Of a DNA stretch of 64,000 nt, positions 46,778-58,119 are shown piece by piece (position 1 is the stretch's first letter; each line of letters opens with the position of its first letter). The DNA lies in contig NC_052487.1 of NCBI RefSeq assembly GCF_009730915.1, forward strand, positions 19,274,529 to 19,338,528, in the 5' to 3' direction. Under the pieces are notes generated by a model. It had not been told where the DNA came from. It searched no databases and worked only from the letters and a program-made list of their open reading frames with translations. The DNA comes from Dioscorea cayenensis subsp. rotundata. Taxonomy: Eukaryota > Streptophyta > Magnoliopsida > Dioscoreales > Dioscoreaceae. The position numbers and the translations under genes are program-made.

Positions 46778-49700
46778 TGTCACGCCTCGAACTCGGCTCG
46801 CCGGACCCGGTGTGCAGACAAACGGCCGCAGACCAACAAGGCGTAAACCCCATAAGCCTGTAAGGCCTCAAAACCTGATTTAGGACAGACAAATCTATAC
46901 CAACCCAACTGAGTTACATGATTACAGAGTCTACATATATATAATACCGGGATACAAGAAGTCCAAAGTACAAAATATAGGAATACAGGGATAGACAATG
47001 ACAAGAACTCAAAATTTACGCCAGGACAAGACATCTACAGGCAATCTTTCAAGATCCATGCTGGTCTATCACTTTTGATCTGAAAAGGATTTAAAGCAAA
47101 TCCATGCGCTCACTAGCCCAGTAAGTAATTCAGAAATTATTTTAAAACAACAGGGTTTATAAATCTCGATTTCAAATATTGGGAATAATTCAAAGTTTAA
47201 ACATAGTTTAAACAAATACAAAATAAATAATTCAACAGAGGTATAGTTCTCAAGTAATACCGCTATTCAAGATAATTGTAATAAAAAGAATACCATAATT
47301 CAAAACTATAAATAATAATTCGCCAGAAATGAGCATAGGTCTTCAAAACATAATTTAAACAAAATAAAAAGTGAAATATTCTAATAAAAGAATATTTCCA
47401 AATATGATTTACCAGAATTCAAAACCCAGAAATACGATATCAAAAATACAGAAATTTCAAAGCAGGACAAATATTTGTGCTTTTGCAGAAAATCAAAATT
47501 CAAAAGGGGCAAAATAGAAAGTAACAAATTCCAATGTATATCTCCAAATTCACTATAGATGCCGGAAGTCATTTGTTTACCCTCGGTGACCCGAGCCAGA
47601 ATAACAGAGATCATTTATTTACCCTCGGTGACCCGAGACTGAATATCAGGTGGTCGTTAATTATTTCACCGAACGGGCACGGTGCAAAACTGCAGTCTTA
47701 TTTTTTCAAAAATTTTTGTCGACAAGGTCAGGGTTTAACCCCCAACTGACATGGTTGCATATCGCTCATTTGGAGAACAAAACATTCAAACAGATTTCAA
47801 AGCCAAAAAAATAGAATATTTACAGATATTTTCCAAGTATTCATGCAAATGGAAGTACATAAATTTCTCCCTATTCAAAATTCATATACAAAAAGTCCCT
47901 AAAAGAATACTGTAAAGTTTCTAAAACATTCCAAAATTTAAAATCCAAAAATGATCAAATATTCCTTTAAACGAAACAGTTGCGGGAACCCACTCTAGGG
48001 AGATTTTAAATATATAAAAATTATGCAAACAATACATTTGAATTTATTCAAGATACTAATTTCTCCAAAACTAAAGTAAAACAATTATGCAAATAAGTAA
48101 TTAAATGAATAATAGAAATTAATTTAATCAACCCAAAAGATAGCAGATCATACCAATGTATGTATGGATAATTATAAAATTCACATTTTAAAACAATTAA
48201 ATCAAAATACCTGAAAATGAATATTCAAAAATAGATAATTTAAATAATAATAAAAATACCGGTACTTGAATATAAAATTCCATAACGAAATAACAAGCAA
48301 TTATTTTACCAATAAATAATTTTTCAAATACTGAAAATACGATGGTGAATCACTTACCTGAATATCTCCCCAATAACCACTTCACATCAATTTCAAACAC
48401 TAGAATCAACACTTTTGAAGAGGTCCTATAATCAAGCAATAATAAAATCAACAACCTTCCAAATTCTTGATCTAAAGCTACTAATGAATACAAGGTCCCA
48501 ATTGGGTCATACTACAAGATAGTTACCATGGATGCCAACTATGGCAAGGGAGGAACATGCAATTAACCCCAAGTTTAAAATTGAGACTGACTCACTCTTG
48601 GGAGGAGTGCTAAACCAAGGCTCAACCAACAATCTAGATACAAGCCCAACATTTAACACGAGAAAAAAAAAATCAGGGCTTAAGTATTAACATCAACAAG
48701 TAACAATGGTGAGCAAAGTACATGAAGCAAGACTTCAATGGCCTATTTCCAAAGTATAACACTAATAAGGAGAGCATATCATTCAACAACAATATACCAA
48801 AATCTCTCATCAATTTGGCTACAGGCCAATGCATGAATATATTCATATGGAATGATGCACTTATACACTATGTATATATATCATCAAGGCATTAGCATAG
48901 AATAAAACATGCTTATGATCTAAACTAAACATGCATGCATACAGTCATACCACATGAGAGCATGCATCTCAAAGCTTGGGTTTCCCAAGATTGGATTTTC
49001 TAAAGAGTTGAAAACACTACAAAGCCTGCGTGTTTTCATGCAAGTTTAAGCCTATATTTACCTTAAAAAGTAGTGCAACTCTTCATGCAATATGCTCTAA
49101 ATATATATAAGCAAGGATTAAAAGGGCACTAAAACAAGAACAACATGTTAAAGAGCAATACCATAAAGTAGAAGGAAGACTTAGTTGGTGTGATGAGTAG
49201 GAGGAACTACACTATCAAGGTGGCAGCCTTTAAGGAGAGAAGCAAGGTTTCTCTTGAAGATAGGTTTAAAGAGAGAAATGGCGACCAAGTCCGGGTTATC
49301 CGGCTCACAAGTTTTCAAGAAATCCCATGATCATTCGATTAAGTAATGCAAAGAAGGGAAGAAATCTCCAATAGATAATTAACCAACCATCTCAAGGGTT
49401 TCCCTCATAAGATCATGGAGCTCACCTCTATTACACTCCCACTCTTTAGAAAACCTATTGCCAAAAGTTTGACTTCCTGTGATATTATAACTCATGCAGA
49501 AAAGCACCTCACCTAGATTCACTAATGGATTTTCATCTTGAGAGCAAGAATGCCTTATACTCATGAACTCCATCTACTTTCACTCTCTCAAAGGACTACA
49601 CTCTCTTCTTTCTAAAGAGCTCTAATATTCAAAATTTCCTCAATTGTCTCCAATGCTCGCTCAATTTCCGGTACCGGAATTACATCTCTCTCTCTCTCTC

Positions 49701-49892
49701 TCCCCCTTCCAGAAAATGGGTAGAAGATGGGGAGTGGGGCGGCTAATGTCTTGCTCAACATGCAACCAACAAGATGGCAACAAAAATTCCACCATACAAG
49801 GCTTAATTAAAGGGTTTTGCATGGAAAGAAGGCCAAGAATCTGGTTGAAATATTTTTTACAAATGAACGGGGACAAAAAGCTAGGGCCCACA
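46778..49892 (-). mobile_element. Solo LTR, 3.1 kb, perfect 5-bp TSD
   Basis: The element begins TGTCACGCC and ends GGGCCCACA, and it is flanked by GGTTG at 46773-46777 and 49893-49897. On the minus strand it starts TGTGGGCCC and ends GGCGTGACA, the usual 3' end of plant Ty3/gypsy LTRs just before the primer-binding site. No internal domain or second LTR is present, so it is a solo LTR, and a long one. It contains a short tandem duplication at about 47569-47640 (ACCCTCGGTGACCCGAG twice) and a CT run at about 49688-49702. Confidence 0.85.
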
Positions 49893-50692
49893 GGTTGTAT
49901 GATATTTCAACCAAGAACTAATTCAATTATCACCTCTCTGTCTCAAATCAAATTAATAATCATGCAATTGGTGATCAAGCAATCACAAGCATTAAGCATA
50001 GATTAAAATATCCAACATAGTATTGAAACACGCATCAATTAAATTAAACAAACATAAATTTAGGTTTTCATAGTCTGGCTACATCGTAGCCCTAGAAAAA
50101 GTATTTAGAATATAATAATTGCAAAGATCGACATATTAATAAGGTTCATAATCAAATAAACAAAGAAAAACTAAAAAGTAAAGCCTGACAATGAATCCGC
50201 ACCGAATCTTCGCTCCCGGTCGATTGATCTCTGAAATTCTCCCCACTCTTTCGTCTCAACCCTAGCCCTTTTTATAACTTGAAATCGGGGTAGCGCCTAA
50301 GAGCTAAAGACTGTAGTACGCTTAGGCGCTATAGTTTCTGTTTTGCGCCTTTTTATGTTGTAGCGCTTGATAAAATGTAATGAAAAGAAGGATAAAAAGA
50401 AACAAGACTGAAAGGCAAAAGTAAGTGAGAGGTAAGGCAATCAATAGAAGTGGGGTACTCGGACAATGCTCCCTAGATTTTTAGTTTTGTTTGTTCCATC
50501 ATTGTTGAAACTTTGCTCTTCATTTATCTAATTTTGTGTTTTTTACCTGTTCTTCTTTCAAATCATTCTCTTTCTTTCCTACAAAACAATAACAATAAGA
50601 TTAGGAGTAAAATCGATCGGTTCAAAATAATTTAATTTAATTCATTATGAGTCAAAAAAGGTTTATATATTGAGTGTAAATTATACTCGTCA

Positions 50693-51454
50693 TAAAGAAT
50701 AGAAAAAATGTATTTTTGCCTATACTTTGTCATATTTATAATATTGTGTCATATATTTTTTTTTTTAGAAAAAAATAGTTAAACCACTTAAATTAAGATA
50801 AGAGTAAAGTGTCACATTTTACATTCTTATTATGGTACGTGGACTCATAATTAAGTTTTGTGTACATTTTGAATGTTTTGAAATTTGATGATCAAACATA
50901 ATGATTATAGATATGCATGGCATACTAGCTAGCTACTTAATTTAAATAACATTTTAAATGGATACATTTTATATTGAAACTAATTAATTTTATTCCAACT
51001 CTTCATGATTATCCGGAAATGTTTTATTTTTTAGGTAAAGTTTTTTTTTTTTTTCCAAATATAAGAAACACCCTTAATGTTAATGAAAATCTAGAAATTA
51101 AGATCTTTTATGTTTTTTTACCAAATTAACAAACCATTAAATACGGCTGAAATATTATATAATATAGTTGTGCTTAATTTTAGCCCTAACATTTAAACAG
51201 TTACATGATAGTTTAAATATTATAACTAATAATTTGGATTACAAATGCAACAATTCATTTAGTTCAAAAATAAGTTTTTTATTTTTAAGTTGAAATTGAG
51301 GGGTTTTTATCTTCTAAAATTTTTGAAAGAAAAAAGAGATGATAGTTTTTTTCTCCGCTTTTCCGCGTTATAAACTTTCTCCAATCCTCCTTCTATCTTC
51401 TCATTAAATTCATTCATAAAGCTATTAAGATATTCTTCCTCTCAAACTCATTTA
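50693..51454. other. AT-rich intergenic stretch
   Basis: No coding region, RNA gene or repeat recognised apart from T and A runs. Confidence 0.5.
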
Positions 51455-52296
51455 GGTGGTGTTTGGATCCAGGATTGGATCCTTGGGAGTGGGAATCACA
51501 AGTACCCATGCATCTCATTCTCATGTTTGGGTTGAAGTAATGGGAGTCCCATTGCTCTGATGAGATGGTTGGACCATCCCATCAAAAAGATTCCCATTAT
51601 CCCCAAAATTGGGGGTCATGGGACTCATGAGAGGGGGTAATGGGGTGTAATACCCATATTACCCCTCTTTATATTTAATTAATATTTAAAATTAATATAA
51701 TTAATTAATAAATTTAATTATATTAATTTCAAATAAATAATAATTAAAAATAATGATATTTAAATTATTTTATAAGTAAAATTTTTTTATTTTTGTTAAT
51801 TAATTATATGTTAAAAAATTATTACTTTAAATAATTAATTATAATAACATATTTACATATTAATTAACATATTAAAATAATTTAAACATCATTATTTTTT
51901 TAACTATTATTATAATTAAAATAATTAATTAATGGGTATAATAACCCTATTATTATTTTAATTATTATAATTAAAATAATTAATTAAATATGTAAATTAA
52001 TTATATTAAGTTTAAATATTTAATTATAATAAATTCTAAATATTTAATAATAAATAATATTAAATATTTATTATTAAACATAATTCATTATTTTATACAA
52101 ATGATTTATTTACACAAAAGGGTATTAATGTAATTTTCATCATATCTCTCTCTTACTTTTTCCTATTCCTAACTCTCATTCTCTCCATCCAAACACCTTC
52201 TTTATTATCCTCCTCTTTCCCCCTATTCTTATTCCCATTCCTCCCTTCTTTTCATTCCCCCTCTTCTCATTCCTATTCCGCAATCCAAACGGCCCC
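51455..52296. mobile_element. PIF/Harbinger (Tourist-like) MITE, 842 bp
   Basis: TTA flanks both sides (51452-51454 and 52297-52299). The termini are imperfect inverted repeats, GGTGGTGTTTGGATCC and ATCCAAACGGCCCC. The interior is extremely A/T-rich (about 51670-52110) and non-coding. TSD length and GTTTGG-type ends fit the Tourist group. Confidence 0.75.
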
Positions 52297-52799
52297 TTAA
52301 TGGCTGCCACCATTGTTGGCTTTGATACCACCATTGTCAATTGTGAGAGTAATAGTTATCGCATTGAACATCTTGGTGCTACAAAGCTCTTTCCTCAACT
52401 TCTCACTTGTTTTGGAACATAGCCATGCTAATTATTATTAGCGTAATTAATTGTCATGTATCTAATTTAATAAATATAAATTTGTATATATATATATAAA
52501 AGCTTTTGATCCCATCAACATAAAATTTTGAGTTTATTTGTAAAAAAAAAATTGAGTTTAATCGAATCCAAATAATGCATTTGGTTTACATCTAACAATT
52601 ATTATTATTATTAATATTATTATGGACAAGATGATTAAGATTAAAACCTTCAATCTTTGATGGATTGAAATTTGGTTTATATAGTTAATTATGTTGGAGT
52701 TGTGCTATGAACATAAAAAAGGTTAGAGAAGTCTTCATAGATGTGGCTATATAGTTTGAAAATTATTTCAACCATTTAGTTCGAAACAAAATTGTTGGG

Positions 52800-53922
52800 G
52801 GTTTGACTTGAAAATGCAACATAGGAAAACTCATGGAATTTCATCGTAGCAATGTTAATGTAGCACTATAATGTTCACTGTTACTGTTCATATGCGACTG
52901 GTATGCGGCCGCACACTTGCCCGTGAAGCTCACTGGCAAATATATGCGGTTGGTATGCGCGGGCACGTTGCCCGCTGGAGGTTTTCGCTCATCTGTGATC
53001 GCAGAGAAAGTCACACGTAACACGAGTACTATATCACATGTACTGTAGTAAAAATACTGTTCACTTACGGGGTTCATGCGCCCGCGTACACCCCGTGAAA
53101 TTCACTGGCGATCTTGTGCGGCCCGTATGCAGCCCGCATAAGCTGCAAAAAACCTTCAATAACTTCCTTGAGTCTTCAATGCTCCTCCCAAGGGTTCTAC
53201 AAGCCTTCAAAGCTTCAAAACAACTCATAAAATGCTATCAAACCCCTCATTCATGTTAGAATGAGATGAACAAACATACAACAACACAAGAAACGATTTT
53301 TAGCGAGAAAACCCTACAAAACGAGGGAAAAACCACGGGACTCCTTAGGGCCTCTTAAACATGTTTCCACTATGTTGACTTATGGGATAACACCAAGTTC
53401 TTTCTAGCTCACTAGAAGAATACATGCAAAGAACATGAATTTCACAAGAAAAGAGATTCAACACTCATACATCATCCATACACTAGGATGGTTCACAAAA
53501 GGACCTTAAGGAATGAGAGTTGAGGGATCAAACCAAAGGATTAGGAGAGATCCGGCGATGAAGCCTTCCAATCTTGCCTTCTCCAAGAACCCTAGCTCCT
53601 CCTTCTCTTCCTTATTTTTCCCCCAAAAACTATGAATAGTTATCCCTCCATTCTCATCAAAGATGAGATCTTTTACCCTTGTGAAATTCCCTTCAAGCCC
53701 TCCTCCATAAGTCAATATAGCTTCATTTTTTTTTAATAAAACCATGGGCCAACCCAACAAATGGGCTGGACCCAACAAAAATCTCATTGTAGCCGGTCGA
53801 CTGAGTTAATGTGTGGGAGTTTTTGATTGGGCAGGATTCTTCCTCTCTGTAATTCTTTCGTTCTTTGATTGACGTTGAAGCCAAATTCTATTTATAACTA
53901 AGTAGATAAAAATTTATGAAAT
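52800..53922. other. GC-rich stretch of unknown origin with internal duplication
   Basis: From about 52875 to 53150 two related segments repeat the order TGTTCA..., ATGCG...GCCCG, CCGTGAA(G/A)(C/T)TCACTGGC, at about 190-bp spacing. The base composition differs sharply from the surrounding DNA. The flanks contain several frames without recognisable domains. An LTR fragment is likely, but I could not place TG...CA ends or a target duplication. Confidence 0.4.
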
Positions 53923-54309
53923 CACTTAATTAAAGGGAAAATTACTGTTCACCCCTCGTAATTTTCAAAACTTCCCAAAAACCCCCTCCTACTTTTACAC
54001 ACCCCGGGCAACCCTTCCGTTAGTGTTTAATTTCCCTTTTACCCCCTACCGTTCACTTCAAATGGGTCCATGTTGTGAAATCCCATTTTTGGAATTGAAA
54101 ATGATGGGAAAAGAAAGCGCCAAATCACATCATGTTCAACCTTTTCAAGGGCTTTCTGCTTGGTTTCTGATAGACAATACCTAGGAGTTGCATTACATCT
54201 TGTTGTTCTCCCTCATTTCTCCTCATTTGAGTTGTTCGACTTCGCTCACGGGTTTCGTGAATACGGTGAGAATCTCTTCGTTGCTATCGAGCTTTGACCA
54301 TTCCGCAGT

Positions 54310-54530
54310 GTTTATTATGGAAGCTCATTCGTGGTAGTCCCAGGTGAAGTTTATCATACACCTAAATATATAAATCGGTTTCTCCAACAGAAAATGAAGT
54401 TGATTTCCATCCGATTGGTCAAGTGTACTCCATCTTCAAATGAGCTGTAGTCAATTTTATTGTCGAGACAGAGCATGTGCCATTGTCGCCTCCGCTTTGG
54501 AAAACGAGTTCATTTTCGTCTGTAAAGTTC
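54310..54530 (+). pseudogene. Transposase N-terminal-like exon, copy 1 (decayed)
   Basis: This segment parallels the one at about 56480-56665. Both carry the order CAGAAAATGA/AGAAAATGATG, GTTGA(C/T)TTCCA, CACTCCATCTTCAAATG and GTAGT(C/T)...GAGCATGTGCCAT. The reading frame is broken by stops. It ends near a possible donor (GTCTGTAAAG, about 54517-54526), after which a TTTAAA array begins. Assignment to the transposase N-terminus is inferred from position. Confidence 0.45.
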
Positions 54531-54690
54531 TTCTCGCTTTATGGTTATCTATTTGTATATTTTTAAATACTCGTTTAACTATTTGCTATTATCCGCTTAA
54601 ATATATTACCAATATGTTTAATAATTGTCATCTCCGCTTTAACTTTATCTTTACATGTATAACTATTTATATTAACTCAGTAAATTCTCA
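54530..54690. repeat. TTTAAA array, copy 1
   Basis: Units of about 20-22 bp begin (C/G)TTTAA or CGCTTAA, e.g. CGTTTAACTATTTGC and CCGCTTAAATATATT. Diverged but regularly spaced, in an intron-like position. Confidence 0.5.
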
Positions 54691-54769
54691 AAGTCTCTCA
54701 GAAACGGTGATCTTTTTCGCTTGATCCTGAATTGTCGGGCACGTGGCAGTGACAAGGTTATAGATCCCC

Positions 54770-54807
54770 GTGCATAAGAATTAATGATGGCATTAATTCT
54801 TATGCAC
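54770..54807. other. Perfect 17-bp inverted repeat (hairpin)
   Basis: The arm GTGCATAAGAATTAATG and its exact complement are separated by four bases (ATGG). It has no terminator-like T tract. It lies inside the MULE between decayed segments. Confidence 0.8.
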
Positions 54808-54859
54808 GTAACATAAATATCCCGAACACCCGCTCGTTGTCATCACACAATGTCGGTCC

Positions 54860-55085
54860 ATCGCATGCTTAACTTTTTTTCTCGGATATGAAGAGTCACC
54901 GCTTGTGGATTTCAGACCATAAATAACAAGGAAGAACCCTTCCCATGGACAACCACTCCTCGTCGTCCTCATCATCATCCTCCTCCTCCTCCTCCTCCTC
55001 CTCCTCTTCCTCCTCGTCATCTGCTTCCTGTGTATGATATTCACTGGAGTCAGACGAAAGTTCGAAGATCAACTCTATCTGAAAG
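54860..55085 (-). pseudogene. Acidic-run coding fragment inside MULE
   Basis: A minus-strand frame reads ELSSDSSEYHTQEADDEEEE, continues with a Glu/Asp run and ends in EEWLSMGRVLPCYLWSEIHK before a stop. Acidic tracts like this occur in MULE-encoded proteins. On the plus strand the same bases would give a Ser run. Which strand was coding is uncertain. Confidence 0.35.
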
Positions 55086-56345
55086 GATGTCTCGTGATCC
55101 TCCTTATCTTGAGAATCAATCAGCCGTAATCACGCAACAAGTTAAACTATCTTTTCTTGCCCAAGTCGAAATACTCGCATAATTACCTGAATGCAGAGGA
55201 TTCTCCAGCGGTGGATGACGGGCAAGCAATTAAGCGGGCATTTCGACTTGGGTAAGAAAAGAAAGTTTTCACTTATTGTGTGATTGCGGAGGATTCTCTA
55301 GAGGAGGGAGATCAGGAAACATCCTTTAAGACGGAGTTGATATTTATCACTGAGACTTTTGTTACCGCTTAAGAATATTACGTCGATTGTACAACTATTA
55401 TGTTCCGTGTTTAACTATCGTGATATTCGCTAAGTCGGGACTACACACATTGATTAATAGACGTTTTCATGAATGTGTTTGTTTAACCTTTTTAATGTTA
55501 GTACGTTAGTGCGGGTTCGAGTTGATGCGCATGTTATGCAAACCGCCGTGAGCATTCGAATGTCATGTGACACTTGTTTCGTTCTACTGGTCGAGTCGTG
55601 AGTGTCCAAAGTCCGAGAAGGCGTTAGAAATGTTGTAAATGTTGTAAATGTTTTATAAATAAAACGAAACGAGCTTATTTGAATGTGAACTTCTGAAATT
55701 TAAACAGAGACCTATTAAAAACAATTTGGGAAACAAAAAGAACGTCATTGTAAAACAATAGAAAAAAGTTAAACAATACTCAATTTAATCTTTAAACAAC
55801 GACAACGGTGTTTAAGAAAAATACGTAAAAGATGTTTAAACACTGACTCGGGAGGTACATCTGCTTCAACGCTGATGTCAAATGAAAAGCATTCAATTTA
55901 AACTAATAACATATATTTTAAAGCAGCTTTAAATCACTATAATTAAATGGTTTACGTATTATTTACATGATATAGACTTTTATTTAAAGCAGGTAACGTT
56001 ATTTTAAAAACTATATGTATCTGTTTAAACATAAAAAGCTTGAGCGTTTAACGAGATACTCATGTCGAGCGATGACAATATGTCTTCATCGCGACGATGA
56101 CATATATTTCCTTTTGCCCTCTGGGATGGAGGGAAAAATACCGCCCGATCACATCACGCCTAGTCTAACCCTCTATGCGCTTTTTGGTCTTCATCGCGAC
56201 AAATGATATATATATATATATACGCACTTTTTGTTTGCCTATCCATCATGTTTGTTGTTTACATCTTATTCTTCTTCATCTTAGTCTTATTTTTGTTCTT
56301 CATTTCATTTGGTTTTGTCGATTTGGTTTTCAAAATCGATATATT

Positions 56346-56670
56346 ATGGAGAGTTTTTGTGATATTGCTAGATTCAACGGGGAGGGAAGAGTGCTAATGT
56401 TCACGGCTCGCGACTTCTTGGGAGTTGGTGTTAGTGAGATATGTGAGCGATGGGGTCTTAAAGTTTCTCTTGTCGAGTTAAGTTCATCACACCGGATGGA
56501 TATAAAACAGTTTGTCGATAGAAAATGATGTTGACTTCCAGTCGGATGTGTCACGTGCACTCCATCTTCAAATGTCTTTGTAGTTGATCTTGTTGTCGGA
56601 CGAGAAGATGTGCCATCATGCGAATCCTAATGAAAATGAGTTTTACTCGTTGTAAGTTCCTTCTCTTTTA
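56346..56670 (+). pseudogene. Transposase N-terminal-like exon, copy 2 (decayed)
   Basis: Opens with MESFCDIARFNGEGRVLMFT, then CERWGLKVSLVELSSSHRMD. A stop follows near 56526-56528, with continuation in another frame. The end resembles a donor (TTGTAAGTTCC, about 56659-56669), followed by a TTTAAA array. Its place upstream of clear transposase C-terminal sequence suggests the N-terminal part of the MULE transposase. No conserved domain is complete. Confidence 0.5.
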
Positions 56671-56684
56671 TTTGTTCCAGTTGT

Positions 56685-56865
56685 TTGGGTTCATTAGTGT
56701 TTAAATATGTCCGTCACTGGTTAACATCTTGTACTAGTCGTTTACGTTATTCAGAATCGCCTTAGGTATTTAATTTAACGTTTAAATATTGTCATTATCA
56801 CTTAAACATTATATTCTCACGCTTAACATATTGATCTTTTCATTTGGTCAAGTGTTGGCGAGAAT
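56685..56865. repeat. TTTAAA array, copy 2
   Basis: Successive units at 19-22 bp: GTTTAAATATGTCC, GTTAACATCTTG, GTTTACGTTATTC, GTTTAAATATTGTC, CTTAAACATTATA, GCTTAACATATTG. Intron-like position after the second N-terminal-like exon. Confidence 0.65.
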
Positions 56866-57004
56866 TGCATTCTGCGAGTGCTCCCTGTTCATCCCACAGG
56901 TGACTCGACGGTGTGGGATGTCTTCCTTCCTCGTCAGATCATTCTGAAGTTCTGTCGTTGGATATTGGACAACGTTTTGACGGTGTCGACTCCATAAGGT
57001 CTGC

Positions 57005-57175
57005 GAATGTTGATTTACACTTAACATTTAGTGTTACCCTTTAAACATTCTCAATCTTTGTTTAATCACACTTGTCTGACTTTAAATATTAATGCTTTCG
57101 TTTAAATATTTACAATAATGTTTAAACATGTTTACTTAATTATTTAACCATCAACTGTCTTTGTTTAAACTTATT
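57005..57175. repeat. TTTAAA array, copy 3
   Basis: Eight or so units of about 20 bp: CTTAACATTTAG, CTTTAAACATTC, GTTTAATCACAC, CTTTAAATATTAA, GTTTAAATATTTAC, GTTTAAACATG, ATTTAACCATC, GTTTAAACTTATT. It ends just before the transposase C-terminal segment. Confidence 0.7.
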
Positions 57176-57179
57176 TGCC

Positions 57180-57780
57180 GGGTTCAAGTTGATGCGCATG
57201 TTATGTAACCCAGGCGTGAGCAAGCGAACAAATGGAGACCTACTTATGCCGCACATACATTCAGAGGTAGAGATCATTGTTGAGGATAGCCGAAATATTC
57301 GTGTTGGTCGCTGGTTGATGATCGCACGTGATCGACCGATGCAACAACTCATGTGAGATCTCGCCATCGGAACTTGTTCAGTTCGCCGGCAAAAGCGGCA
57401 AGTTTATGGTATCCCTCACTGAAACACGCTGCAGCTACCGCATAATGCGAGCAGACACCGGCGTCCATCGATTTATTAACGGTACTTCACCGACGATAAT
57501 TACAGAAACGTGGCGTATAAAGGAAGCTATATTCCCCATACCCGACGATGACATGCCTTCGAGCCCGAAATCGTGAGCTTCGCTTTGCATCACCATGTGA
57601 CGAAGGCGGCACGGGCGGCCTAGAGCGAAAAGAGGATCGAGTCGCGAGTGTTTGATGTCCAGCGAGTTATATTGCGACCCGTCGCCGTGGACCGTCACGA
57701 TCGGAGATCTTGCGATGAAGCCTCGCCGACTCAGGCATGCAAAAAGTCAACGCGCGATGATGCGGAAACATTATGTATGA
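57180..57780 (+). pseudogene. MULE transposase C-terminus: SWIM and zinc-knuckle relic
   Basis: Read across frame changes, this gives MPHIHSEVEIIVEDSRNIRV and then a decayed SWIM zinc finger (CSVRR...RQVYGIP followed by H). Next come IMRADTGVHRFINGT, KEAIFPIPDDDMPS and a knuckle-like DRHDRRSCDEASPTQACKKS. This is the order found at the C-terminus of MULE (mudrA-like) transposases. Stops and at least three frameshifts are present. The catalytic DDE core is not recognisable upstream. Confidence 0.8.
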
Positions 57781-57829
57781 TGGGCAACTTTCCATATTTA
57801 AACTCTTACTCTTTACTAATGAATGCATT

Positions 57830-58010
57830 TATTTAAGCAGAGGCAGGTGTTATTTACCGGATTACACTGTAATTTGAAATATTTCAAGCGATGTTTAAAG
57901 CGATATATGGTATATTTAAACAATGAAAGCAGAAAATGTACACAATTACAACGTAAAATTAAACAATGAAATGAAACTGAATGGAATTTAACCTACTTTA
58001 CAATTGAAAA
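57830..58010. repeat. TTTAAA-type array, centre of MULE
   Basis: Weaker units such as GTTTAAAGCGATAT, ATTTAAACAATGAA and ATTAAACAATGAAA. It lies between the plus-strand and minus-strand gene relics, so it is probably their shared 3' region. Confidence 0.45.
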
Positions 58011-58119
58011 CAAACAAAATTTACATTGAGATATACAAGTCATGTTCTTCCGAAACCAAAACAATGAATTGAATGTCCAGTTTACATTCGAAAACAAAAT
58101 TGACATTGAGATATAGAAG

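Larger units (their letters stand above)
45582..50692. mobile_element. Candidate old solo LTR/LARD-like element hosting two nested insertions
   Basis: The left end is TGTTGGTGTGATTTTTATTA and the right end is TATACTCGTCA, giving TG...CA termini. Flanking 5-mers are CAAAG (45577-45581) and TAAAG (50693-50697), a 4/5 match for an aged target duplication. After removing the nested elements at 45692-46410 and 46778-49892, about 1.27 kb of element sequence remains. It includes the CATCCCACAAGGATTGAG block near the left end. No coding region is seen. The borders are plausible, not proven. Confidence 0.5.
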
